From NCBI GenBank assembly GCA_028641055.1, contig CM054061.1, forward strand, positions 120,905,186 through 120,969,185: a DNA stretch of 64,000 bases, written 5' to 3'. How positions within the stretch are numbered: the stretch's first letter is position 1; each line of letters starts with the position of its first letter. This DNA comes from Alopecurus myosuroides (taxonomy: Eukaryota > Streptophyta > Magnoliopsida > Poales > Poaceae). Positions 43,409-54,491 of this stretch are shown here, piece after piece. The notes under the pieces are model-generated. The model had not been told where the DNA came from. It saw only the letters and a list, made by a program, of their open reading frames with translations, and searched no databases. The position numbers were made by a program, and so were the translations under genes.

Positions 43409-46400
43409 CTAGGTATAGAAAGGGCGTAACTGCTGGATGCTCCAGGGCCACTTTGTCTCTCCTTGCTAATATATATGCTTCTTTTCCTCTTTCGATTCTA
43501 ATTTTTTGTCTCATCTTCATCATCCCGAATATCTACAAGGTAGCATGACCCATTTTTCATAGCCTTGCTAATGACGAATGGTCCCTCCCAAACTAGGGAT
43601 TTTTTGGGTTTTCTTTCTTGCACCCATCTCATCACTTAGTCACCTTGTTTGAAAGAACGATGCTTGATTTTTTTGGGTATGATATCGCCGTAAACCTTGC
43701 TGATAAATGGCACATCTTTGCAACATAAGTTTTCGTTCATCTTCTAGAAGATCGACGACATCCTGTCGTGCACTTTTCGCATCCACCTCAACGTATGCCT
43801 GCACTCTAGGTCTAGCATGGATCATGTCCGTTGGAAGCACTTCTTCTGCTCCATAAACCAGGAAAAAAAGGCGTCTGCCCCGTTGATCTATTTGGCGTTG
43901 TGAGTATGCTCCAAAGCACGGAAGGTAACTCTTCTACCCATGCTTCAGCTGCTCTATGAAGAGGTGATTTGAGTCGTGGTCGTATTCCTTGCAATATTGA
44001 GCTATTCATGCGTTCAACCTGGCCATTGGATTCTGGATGTGCCACTAATGTTAGATCAAGGAGGGTTCCTATTTGCCAGAAATATTTTTCCAGCTCACCA
44101 ATTGCAAAGTTTGTCCTGTTATCCGTGGTTATGCCATGTGGCACGCCCTATCTCATGACTATGTCTATGACAAAATTTCTGGCAGTCACACCGTCAACCT
44201 TTTTTATGGGTTTAGCCTCCACCCACTTGGTATACTTATCTACTGCAATGAGTAGATGAGTAAATCCGCCTCTTGCAGTTTTGAATGGCCCCATCATATC
44301 TAGCCCCGAGACAGCAAACGACGAAGTAATGAGAATAGTTGAGTTCTTAAGCCGACATATTTGTCTTCTTGGCGTAATACTGGCATCTAGTACATGTATT
44401 AACTATGTGCTCCGCATCTTTCTTGGCCGCAAGCCAGAAAAACCTTGCTCCGATTTTTTTTTTTGACAATGCTTTTGGATTGAGCATGATGTCCGCAATC
44501 TTCGGCATGGGTTTCTTATAGGATTTTCCAACGCTGGAAAATTCCGTATGTACTGCGTTTATACAGGTAACCATTAATTACGTGTATCCTTTGCATCACG
44601 CTTGATCTGCCTTTGCAAGACTTCATCATCTCGGTCCGAGAATTTCTGATCAACTAAGAAATTCAGGTATGGTACCGTCCAATCAGAGATTACGAGCAGT
44701 ACTTCAATTGACTCGGAAATTAAGGGATAGTCAACATCTCCACCTTTAATGAATGGTTCGTACAAATATTGGACGAAAACATCGGGTGGTAATGTTTTTA
44801 CCCTTTCCAAGCTCATTCGGCTAAAGCATCCGCATTCCAGTTGTCTTCCCGCTTTACATGGCTTACCACAAATCCTAGGAAGCATATGGCGAATTCGTCG
44901 ATAGTTCTCCGGTACTCCGCCATTATGGGGCTTTTAGCATCCCTTGTCTGGTTAAGATGGTGTTGTACTAAAATCAAACTCGATAGCATAGTATGCATTT
45001 GACGCCTATTTCCTTTGCAATGTGCAAGCCATGAAGTAGTGTCTCATACTCTGCCACATTGTTACTGGCATTAAAGTGAATTTGCAGCACATCCTCCTTT
45101 TTATCGCCTTTTGGAGATTTCGGCACCACACCTGCACCGACGCCTTCTTTCATTTTGGATCTGTCAAAATGCATGATCCAATATTCCGACTCTAGCATTG
45201 GTGTGTTTTCCATGGCTTCTGTCCAATCGGCTATAAAGTCTGCCAACACCTAGGATTTAATTGCTGTCCGAGGTTGGTACTTCATGTCGAATGCAGCAAG
45301 CTCATTGCCCCATTTGGCGACTCTGACTGTTGCATCCGCATTGTTTATGACATCCCCTAGTGGTGCTTTTCTTACCACTTTTATGGAATGCCCTTAGAAA
45401 AAATGATGAAGTTTTTGTGATGCGAAAAATACACCATATGCCAGTTTTTGATAGTTGGATATCTTTGCTTTGATTCCGAGAACACTTCACTGATGTAGTA
45501 TACCGGATATTGGTCTGGAATGCTTTGCTCATCCTTCTTCCTTTGCACAATTATCACTGCGCTAATAACCCTGTTTGTTGTTGCTAGATATAGTAACATT
45601 GGTTCTTCCTCCTTTGGGGGTGCCAAAGTCGGAGCTTTCGTTAAAGTTCCCTTTAGCTGGATTAACGCCTTTTCTGCTTATTTTCTCCTCACAAACTTGT
45701 CGGATTTCTTCAACCATTTGCATAATGACAAAACTCTATCACCTAGCCGGCTTATGAATCTGCTTATGGCGGTTGCGAAACCCGTTAATCTCTGGACGTC
45801 TTTTACGAATTTAGGCCTTTTATGTTCAGGATTGCTTTGATCTTTTTCGGCTTTGCTTTGAGTCCTCTATGGGAATCGATGAAACCTAGAAGTTTTCCTA
45901 AGAGAAGCCCGAATACACACTTTAATGGATTTAACTTTATTTTATAAGTGCGCATATTATCGAAGGTTCCTCATAAATCTTCAAGGAGCGTCTGCTTTTA
46001 CTTGGAAATGACGGCAATATCATCCACGTAAACATGGATGTTATCACCTATTTGATCATGCAAGCATCTTTGCATGCAACGCTGGCATGTGGTTCCGGCA
46101 TTCTTTAGGCCAAAAGGCATGGTTATGTAATAACACGTTCCATAGGGCGTTATGAAAGAGGTTTTAATTTGGTCCTCTTCCTTCAAGCGTATTTCATGAT
46201 ATACGAAATAAGCATCCAAAAAGCATAAAACCTCAGAGCCAGCAGTGACATCTATTATTTTATCGATACGCGGTAAGACGAACCTACCTTTTGGACACAA
46301 TTTGTTCAAGCCAGTATAATTATACACATCCTAAGGGTAGTTGTGTCTTTCTTCGGGACTAATATCGGATTAGTAGACCAATCGGTATGAATAACTTCCC

Positions 46401-47370
46401 GCGTAAAATCAGGTGCTAAAAGCCGGATTAGTTCCTTGCCAATAGTCTTCCGTCTTCTTCCATCAAAACGCTGAAGACCTTGTTTGACGGGTTTTTATCC
46501 TGGAATAACCTTCAATTGGTGCTCAGCAAGTTCCCAGGGTACACGTGGCATATCAGCAGTACACCAGGAAAAAATGTCCCCGTTCTCATGGAGGAACTTG
46601 ATGATCTTGCTTTCCTATTTTTCAGTCATTCCGATTCCCACAACGACGTACTTAGTCGGCTCTTTGGGATTCAGGATAACCTGCTTTGTGTTCTCAGATG
46701 CGTCGGAGCTGTCAGTCGGCTTTTGGCTTTCTTTTCCTGTCGGCATTTCTGTCGGTGATACCTCCTTTGTCAGCTCTTTTAGTTCCTCTGCAATGACCTG
46801 CTCAGCTCAAAGGGTGTTTCCCAGCTTTAGGTCATTTGCAAGCGCGAAATCCCCCTTAATGGTGATTACTCTGCCTTTTTGGCCCGGGCATCTTAAGCTT
46901 GTTGTAGATGTAGCATGACCTAGCCATGCATTTGACGAAAGCCCGCCGTCGCATGGTATACACTTTCGAACGGTACTAATTCAAACAAAATCATCTCCTA
47001 GCGGAAGTGATCCACCTTTGAAAGTTACTTCTACGGAAATTTCTCCTAGGAAGATCCTTGTATGCTAGGAACAATGCCGTGAAAACGTACATTGCTATGA
47101 TTGAGATGGGTTTGTGACAAGTGGAATTTCTTCAGAGTACTCAAATACATAATGTTAATGCTTGACCCTTTGTCCATCAGCACTCTCCTGAGCCTAGTGT
47201 TTTGCACTATAGGGCTTACTATGAGGGTGTGTGTGCCGGGTTCCAGGATATTGCAAGGATGATCAGAGTGATCGCAGGTAATTTTCGTTTTTGCATACTT
47301 GAGGTACTTTGGGGTTGGTGGAATGAATGCATTAATGTCTCGCCATGAACGCTTCACTTTCTTGGCTGAT
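43409..47370 (-). pseudogene. pol: Tat-C protease-RT-RNase H-aRNH-integrase, heavily frameshifted
   Basis: Minus-strand fragments in order: protease VLMDKGSSINIMYL (the second G of DGG is K-shifted; near 47180), RT with CPKGRFVLPRIDKIID and HVYVDDIAVI (YVDD near 46020), gypsy RNase H (MLLYLATTNRVISAVI, SESKQRYP, 45626-45381), aRNH (WIMHFDRSKMKEGVGAGVV, NNVAEYETLLHGLHIAKE, 45249-44990, with DG changed to DR), integrase finger TCTRCQYYAKK (about 44400), core TTDNRTNF and SNGQVERMN (44144-44020), ending QLRPFYT at 43409. At least eight frame breaks are present. It cannot encode a functional polyprotein. Confidence 0.85.
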
Positions 47371-50300
47371 GGTGTCGCAAGGAAAGTTAGATTACATTCT
47401 ACTTTGACCCTTGGAAACTTGGGTTCTCCTTCCCACTGTTGCTCCTGGATTTTGTCATTATGTCGGACTTGCTTTCGTCTTTTTCAGCTTCTGGTTTTTG
47501 CTTGTTGAATTTCCTCTTGGAATTCTTCCATTTTTCTCCTAGCTCCAGCGTTGCTCTTCATGTGCTTATTAAGCCGGCATTGCTGGTTTGTATGGTTTGG
47601 CTTTCCAAACTGCACGTGATGTACGCAAGGTTCCCCTATAATCTTTTCCCGCTCTTCCTTAGAGTAGGATATGGGTTCCCTGCCTTCCGTGCTTTTTCCT
47701 TTCCACTTGCTGGAGCTGTCTTTGCCAAAGGCGGCATTTACTTCTTTGGGATTTTCTTGTCCTTCTGGAGTAGCCTTCTTATCAGAGTGAGACGTCCTTT
47801 TAGCTTATAAAAGCGTGTCATTTTTTCGGCCTCTTGCTCTAATGTCGTCTTTGGCCGTTGCATGCTCATTGGCGGTCGTTAGCATAGACCCTAGATCTTT
47901 ATGCATTTTTTATCCAACCATGAATAATATAAGGCCGGGTTTGAGAGCATTAACAAAACCATGCATTGCTTGAACGTCACTTACTCCAGAGGAGCCGTTC
48001 TTCATTGCAGTCCATCTAGAAATAAATTAGACATACGACTTGTTTTCGTATTGAACGCAACAGTTTAACTGGTTAATACTTTTTGGGCGCTTGTATGTAC
48101 CTAGAAAGCGCTGAGAAAAAATATATCCATATCCTCCCAGTTGTACACCGTTCTTGATGGTAGTCCGTTAATCTAGTCGCGTGCTCCATGCAACAACATC
48201 AGAGGCAGAAACTTTACAGCTTCAAAATCTGCCCCTTTGTTGATCCGGACGGCAGTATAGTAATGTGAGAGTCATGTATCCGGGTTTAGGCTTCAGGTAT
48301 ACTTTTGATAAGTTGGCCCAACTTTGGCAAAGCCAGCTTGTAGGTCAATATTACGGATGCTATCAGTGACTTTGGACCAAAATATAAGTCATCTCTTTCC
48401 GCCATATTAGCGTGTGTGGAATACCTTCCGACTGAGTGGACTGAGAGGGATCTACTTCTGATTATCCCACTGTGGCGTGAATAGGCTTGTCTAGGTTCAT
48501 CCCTGTGTCTTCCGGCATCCCGGCCTCTGGAATAAGGCGAAGTTCTACTACTGACTCGTTCCTTGTTCCATGGTGGGGTTCGGGATCTCTTACGCATGTG
48601 AGGGTGTTCATATGTTCCGTCTTTATCGCTCTGGTTCCTCGGAGGCGGCATTTCTTTTTTGACTTTCTCTACTTGAGTTTGGCGGTGATTGTTGTTGTCA
48701 TCCTTTGGTTTTTGTCTTCCCGATCTTTCTTTAATTTGTGTTTTTGCATTATCTTTGCCCTTTGGCAGATGAGACCCTGTCCTGGACGCTACATCCCTGT
48801 TATCTCAAGTTTTCTTGTCCTTCTTGGGATCTTCATTCTTTCCCATTGAACTTCCTAAATCTCCAGGTGCGCTTGGGTCAGGTGTTGTGGCTACACACGT
48901 GGTAGTTTTGCACAAGGTGGAATTATCATGCAGTTTGCCGGAATGCGCTTATCCTCGCTGTTGCTGTTGTAAGGATTTTATTAGGAAATCATACGCTCCC
49001 TGAAGCTTTTTGTATTTGGAGTAGAGGTCGGCATTGAGGACAGCAAACACCGATTCTTCATTGTCACCAACAGTTTTGTAGATGAGTTCACCCTTAGCAT
49101 TTGTGTTGTTGACCTGGCTTTGCCAAGACGGGTTTTCAAACCGCTTTTTGGATGACAGTTCTTCCGGCTTTGCAATTCCGGGAAACCTTGTAGGTTTAAT
49201 TCCATATCTGTTTCAGCGCTCATATTCCTCGATTTCTTCCTGTTGCTCTTTGACGGCAGCCTGGGTTTTCAAGAGGTTTTTCTGAGTCCGGAATCGATGT
49301 TGTTATTGCCGCATTATGGCTTGCCTCCTTTCTTCCAGCACTTCCGGTGGTTCGTCTCTTGCTACCGAGGTTTGAATTAGATCGAGTTCGTCCTGTTCCA
49401 ATATTTAGGGAACTGACACTACATCGATCAGCTTCTTTGTCTTCTCCGTCTTTTTTGTGCCACTGCTACCGCCAACTTCCAGGTTTTGGTTGGCTATGTC
49501 AGCCAATTTCTCCAATTTTTTCTTCTGAGTTTTGATGAATAGCTTCTTGGCGGCTTTCTTCTTTTTCTAGGAGGATGGAGATTTTTTTGGAGGTTCATCT
49601 TCCGTCAACTCCTTAACATCAGGATATGCTGGGCGTTCCTCTCCATCTTCTTGTTCTCCATTTTCCTTATCACCTGGTGGAGGTGTTTTGGGATATGCTC
49701 CCCCTTCTTCCTCAATATCCGAATTTTCAGTCGGTTTAGCCATGATTACTTCGTGAAAGCTTACCTGCATAGATTTGATTTTTCTTTCAAAATCATCTCC
49801 ATCATCATCGATATCTGAGTTTCCACATGCAGATCCGGTTTCAGAATCCATCTTTGCTTCAATCTCCACTAGAATAGATTCGGCTTCCGAGTTTGTCGCC
49901 TGATTGGCAGATTCCGGATCATCCACCTTTTCGGTGGGATCAACGTTTCCTTCCTTTTCCATGGGATTTTCATATTTCGTGTTTTCGACGATCTCTAATT
50001 GCATCATGCCAACAAAGTGCGATCTGGGAGTAGGCATCTCCTAAGAGGTAGTGAACCCAATCATGCTTTGGTGGTACGCAGATAGTAAATCTTGGTCTGC
50101 CCCAACGTATGAATAAGGCAGATCCGAGGTAAATCCGACGTCAAAGCCATCTTCTGTTGGGCATAGGGCGGGTGGGATAAATTTACTTCCACCAAAGAAA
50201 CCCATTGCTTCCATCATTAAACCTATGAAAACGTTTGCAAATCCAATAGGATGGACACAAGTACTTACCAGGTGATTCTGTGCCGGCAAATAGGATCCAT

Positions 50301-50420
50301 TCTCGATGAAGCGTCCTATGTTTCCGTCGAATCCTAGTCTTCCAACAGTTATTGTAACCGCCGAGTATCCCCGCTCGGAACGTGACTCTCGTTGCCACTG
50401 GCCCCACGGTGGGTGCCAAT
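47371..50420 (-). pseudogene. gag: Tat-C gag and leader, decayed
   Basis: Minus-strand frames include an N-terminal segment with IGFANVFIGLMMEAM (50289-50041; compare the IGRVNVFIGMV leader of Tat-D), an acidic Gag segment (50037-49567, GSACGNSDIDDDGDD), an Arg-rich segment RKRSRTPPWNKERVSSRTSP (48651-48286), and poorly preserved capsid sequence about 48260-47830. Stops and frameshifts are frequent. The PBS TTGGCACCCACCGTGGGG is the complement of about 50402-50419. Unlike Tat-A/D, a TGA at the LTR boundary blocks reading from the LTR into the leader. Confidence 0.7.
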
Positions 50421-50970
50421 TGTCAAGTGTTCTTAGTTAGATTCATGCCAAGGGGTGCCATAAGCCTGATGGTAGAGTCGTGGGTGGAAACGTAGGGAGT
50501 AACCGTAGACAAATACATAGTTTACCCAGGTTCAGTATGTTGCAATTAAGACGGCGTTCCTACTCCTGCAATCTCACTAAATCAAGGCTGAAGCCTGAAG
50601 TATACAAAGTACAATGTGAGTTTAGGGTTTTGCTATCTCGGCGAGGTTGTAATCTCGGAAATCTAACTTCTAGCTTCTGCCTTTACGACTTCTTCCGCCC
50701 GGCTTTATATAGATATCCAGACTATGGCTTACAGGAAGGATACCTTGAAGTCTACCGAAAGTATTCCTATACTTGGAAAGTAAGACATACGTATTCTTCT
50801 CTAAGCCGGATCACGTATTGGGCCGTGATCCGAGTTCTTCTAGAACCCGTCTTCCTATGCGTCAGCTTACTGTGCCTCCTAATGGACTTTGTTCCATTAC
50901 CTGCAGGCCAACCCGATAATTCGGCCTTTGGCCAATGCTGGATATACCCCCTTTTGGCATATATCTGACA
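50421..50970 (-). repeat. Tat-C 5' LTR
   Basis: 550 bp. A TATATAAAG-type TATA box lies on the minus strand (complement of about 50704-50713). It is the partner of 38505-39055. Confidence 0.92.
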
Positions 50971-51104
50971 TAGAGCCTCTAAGTTGAGAACCGTTTTCTC
51001 ACATACTTTATGATGTAGTGTGTCATAGATCTTAGTCTGGATCAGCCCATGTTCCTTCCTCCAATAGTTAGGGTTCTAAGAAGTGCGAGCCATGGTGAAG
51101 AAGG
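50971..51104 (-). pseudogene. Sire2 extra ORF, N-terminal piece between Tat-C and Tat-D
   Basis: On the minus strand the frame reads ELIQTKIYDTLHHKVCEKTV and LNLEAL, aligning with Sire1 ELIM-stop-EIYT...KVLDLEAL at 6283-6360. Immediately right of it is ATGGTGAAGAAGG (Sire1: FFTMARTAES region) and then the Tat-D LTR. This proves that the Sire2 piece continues across the 12.5-kb Tat-C insertion. Confidence 0.82.
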
Positions 51105-51571
51105 TGATGGAGGGATGATAACCCGGTATGCTAACGTTGAGGCGTAACTCGGCCCAAAGGACGCTGCACAAGATCCGGCTTAAGGAAAAGGAGTTTCTAG
51201 AAGGCCCAAGAGTGTAGGCCTTGTAACCCGGTTAGTGGGTTCCAATAGGGAAACTTAGGGTTTGTAAGCAGTGTCCGGGTAGGATTCCGAGTATGCCTTG
51301 GACGGTAGGCCAAGGGGTCCGGATATTATATAAGCCGGCCCCTAGGGTTAGATCGACAAGACATCATACAATCGCGAGATATTCGAGTATCCTTTGTAAC
51401 ACGAGAGTTGAGATAATATATTCAGATCGGAGACTCGGTGACTTGATTGCCGGCTACCAGATCGTGTATCACCATGGTTTCCCTTGAGCTAGACCCTCTC
51501 CCAAACATCAGAGTCGAATTGCCCCAAGACAAGTTACCCCCTGTAACGTCTGCCGTGATTATCCCACGACA
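51105..51571 (+). repeat. Tat-D 5' LTR with TATA box and an in-LTR start codon
   Basis: 467 bp from TGATGGAGGG to CCCACGACA. TATATAAG at about 51327-51334 is the TATA box. ATG at 51474 in the context ACCATGG opens the leader/gag frame inside the LTR. Confidence 0.95.
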
Positions 51572-54491
51572 GTTGGCGCCCACCGTGGGGCCTACGTCCA
51601 AGGGTGTTTACATCACGGGAGAAGCTCGGGAGAACATGAAGAACCTCGTCATCGGCGAGATCTACACCAACCCCGACGGAGAGAAGATGGTGGACGATTT
51701 TGGCTGGGGGCCAGAGTCGGATCTACTCGAATCCGGATCTGTTGTGACAATCGGCCGGGTCAACGTTTTCATCGGCATGGTACGTGCGTCCGGTTGAATC
51801 CTTGACGATTTTGGATTTGATTCTGTGTCAGGAGAGGCCACCCACGTTCAGTCGGATGGAGAAGAATCGGTCGGAACGATGGATCCGATAGAAGAGCCCA
51901 CCACAAAGAGGGAACAGCCGGAGGAGCCGGCATGGACCCCGCGTGGCCGGGTCATAAGAGAGGATGATACCGAGTCTATCTTGCACCTGCTGGAGGACCG
52001 GTACGAGGAAGATAGCTGTGATGAGGAGGAGTATGAGTCTTCGCCAAGCATTGCGCGCCAGGTCGCGGTCTACACGGCCCCTGCAACTAATCTCAATCAG
52101 GGGAACGTGACTATGGCCGCGGTCGGAGCGGCGCAAGCATTGCCCCAGCAGCAAAATCCGGCTGACGGAAATCCGGTCCTGACCCGGGTTGACGGAGAGT
52201 CGGCTTCAGTCACCAGCCGAGCGGCAGATAGCGAGCTGCAGGCAAATATGTTTGGGTTCCTGGCTAACATAACGCCAGGGGCGGGTCCTTCGAATCCGCA
52301 ACACCCGGCCTTGTTCAATAACTATATTGTCTTGGATCCAACAGTGTTAGCTACTGTGATAACCCCGGAAAACGCCGCGGCACGTGCCAGGGACTTGGAG
52401 GTAGCACGCCGCGCGCTGGAGCAACAAAGAAGGGATGTGGAAGTAGAAAAGCAAGGGGTAGCCACACGTCAACGCGAACTGGACGCGCTGGAAAACCGGC
52501 TCCGGGCTGAGACAAGCAGGGTGCATCAGAGATACCAGACAAGATTACCGGCGATGGGCGGATTTATAAACCCTAACGCACTATTCATCACACCCCAGGA
52601 TCAGCCGATTCCGGTTGTGAATCAGGAAACTGCGCATCAACCGGCAACTGGAGCAGGACAACCGGCAAACGTGCAGGCCGGGTTACCCACACTGCAGACT
52701 GGGGCCCTGTCGGCAACACGGCACCACCACCACCACCATCACGATTTTGTACGCCACCAGGTCACTTCAATAACCCCATGGATAACGTATATGCCGCAAC
52801 GTTAGCATTGAATCAGATCCCCGTAAGAGAGTCACCCCATGCGGAGCAGACCCGGCGGGCGATCGATTTGTTGCATACGGCAGTGGCTCAGCAGGTTAAT
52901 TACCCGGATAATAGGAGTGGAATGCATGGAACACCTTATATCAGCCAGCAACATGGCAATGCCGGCAATATGCAAACAAGTTTAGCGCGACGGAGGGCAG
53001 AGCAGCAGCAAATGCCGCCTCCTCCCCGCGTGCAAGCAGCACCAGCATTATCAGCATCACAAGCTATTGTGGATAGTTCCAGAGCCAGGAGAGCCACGGC
53101 CGGGTCTGCGGTGCACGGACCAGCAGTAGCGCCACGTCCAGCCGTACCCCCCGCAGGATCGCATGTTTCCCGGGTGAGGCCAGTACCGACTAATCTCGCT
53201 GGGCCCAAGTGTCTGACGGATAACATCAGGGCTGAGCCTTACCCGGATAAATTCAAGGAACCGGGTAAAGTAGTGAATTATGAGCCGACTATGGATCCAG
53301 AAACATGGTTGAGCAGTTACGAGATGGCTATGTCGATTCGCAACGCATCTGAAAATCTTCAAGCCAAGTTCATGTATTTAATGATGTCGGAAGGAGCAGC
53401 AAAGTTGTGGTTCAACAATTTACCGGAAGGATCTATCAAGTCGTGGGGTGAGTTGAAAACTGCGTTTATCAAGCATTTTCACAGAACATGCAGGAAGTTG
53501 TTTACTATCGACGATCTAGAACGGTGTGTGCAAAAGAAGGGAGAATCAGCGCGCAGCTGGGTGCGCCGGGTTATGGAGATATTGCATTCATCTACAGACA
53601 TTCAGCCGAAGGACGCGTTGCAAGCTATGGCCAAGACATGCAAGTATACGCCTTTAGTGCAAAAGTTAACTCGCATGAAATCCAGTCGGAATGCTTCAGA
53701 GGTTACGATGGGAGAACTAATGGATGCGTGCAACAAACATGCTGCTACGGATACCACGGAAGAGGATGTTGATGACAAGAAAGCAAAAACAAATACGGGA
53801 AATAATGGAAGAACCGGCAATGGATCTACGCCGGGTTACCATGGAGGTAACAATGGGAACAACCAGAACAAACGCCCGTTCGAGGGGAATTCCGAGTTTG
53901 TCGCCAGCACAGAAGCCGGGTCTTCAAGGCCCAGAGCAGAAGGAAATTTCAACGCAGGAAATCATAACAGAGGAAATTATCAAGGGTCACCAAGGCCGGG
54001 TAACAACTGGGATATCTTCAGAATAGCATGCCCGAAACACAGCAGGAACGGAAGGCCGGCTAACCACTCATTAGAGCAATGTGCGGATTTGCAGAGATGG
54101 AAGAACGAGGAAGTGAACAAGGCTATGCGAGGTGCAGGCCGGGGAGGAGGACGGGGTCCGGGTGGAAACCCGGGCAACGGCCCACCCCCAGCAGGTAACC
54201 CAGGAGTTGGAAATCCAGGTAATAACCAGGGAGGTGCTGGAGGTTTCCAAGCCAACCCCAAGCAGTTGGGCCAGTACCACGTTCACACCACAGGAACTTC
54301 TAACAAGGATAGAAAGATACTAAAAAAGGCAGTAAACTCGGTTTCCTCGGCTGTCCCGAGATACCTAAGGTGGTCGGAGCAAGATGTAACGTGGAGCAGA
54401 AGAGATCACCCGGAAAGGATAGAACACCCGGGAGTCCTAGCATTGGTGGTTGCGCCACAGGTTAATGGTTACGAGCTGAAAAAAGGTCTTA
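51474..54491 (+). pseudogene. gag: Tat-D leader and gag with one stop and two frameshifts
   Basis: The frame runs from ATG 51474 in the LTR through the PBS (IIPRQLAPTVGP) and the conserved leader (EIYTNPDGEKMVDDFGWGPE) to a TGA at 51795-51797. It continues in the same frame with DDFGFDSVSGEATHVQ, so the TGA is probably a nonsense mutation inside gag. Near the CAC repeat at 52722-52743 the frame shifts. The capsid follows (WLSSYEMAMSIRNASENLQA, LWFNNLPEGSIKSWGELK, FIKHFHRTCRKLF, about 53300-53520), then a G/N-rich linker and a CHHC knuckle, C-x2-H-x8-H-x4-C (about 54028-54081), then a G/P-rich stretch. A one-base insertion in an A-run at 54479-54484 (six A; five in Tat-A) throws the protease out of frame. 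Confidence 0.85.
51572..51592 (+). promoter_or_regulatory. Tat-D primer-binding site
   Basis: TTGGCGCCCACCGTGGGG follows the LTR by one base. The site is also translated in frame as part of the leader ORF (LAPTVGP). Confidence 0.78.

Larger units (their letters stand above)
38505..50970 (-). mobile_element. Tat-C: old Tat-lineage gypsy element with gag, pol and an antisense gene, all decayed
   Basis: LTRs 38505-39055 and 50421-50970 are flanked by CAGAG (38500-38504) and TAGAG (50971-50975), a 5-bp duplication with one change. The LTRs differ at roughly 15% of sites by eye. The PBS on the minus strand is TTGGCACCCACCGTGGGG. The minus-strand order is gag, protease, RT, RNase H, aRNH, integrase; the plus strand carries the antisense gene between pol and the 3' LTR. 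It is the same architecture as Tat-A/D but a different family by LTR sequence. Flanking Sire2 sequence is continuous across it. Confidence 0.92.
24345..51104 (-). mobile_element. Sire2: second Sirevirus element, inverted, split by three LTR elements
   Basis: The pieces 24345-26059, 37014-38504 and 50971-51104 are collinear on the minus strand with the 3' part of Sire1: LTR, PPT series, acidic tail, then the globular and N-terminal parts of the extra ORF. They are separated by B (26060-37013), Tat-C (38505-50970) and Tat-D (from 51105). The junctions are marked by target duplications (GTAAG for B, CAGAG/TAGAG for Tat-C). The remaining pol, gag and 5' LTR must lie beyond the right edge, behind Tat-D. 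Confidence 0.9.

Noticed and set aside
51447..51473. Translation start upstream of the LTR ATG in Tat-D and Tat-A
   Set aside because: The upstream codon is TTG, not ATG. The first ATG in this frame is 51474 (18513 in Tat-A).
54476..54486. A AAA AAG heptamer as a programmed -1 frameshift site between gag and protease in Tat-D
   Set aside because: Reaching the protease frame needs +1, not -1, and Tat-A reads through the same place in one frame with one A fewer. It is a simple insertion.
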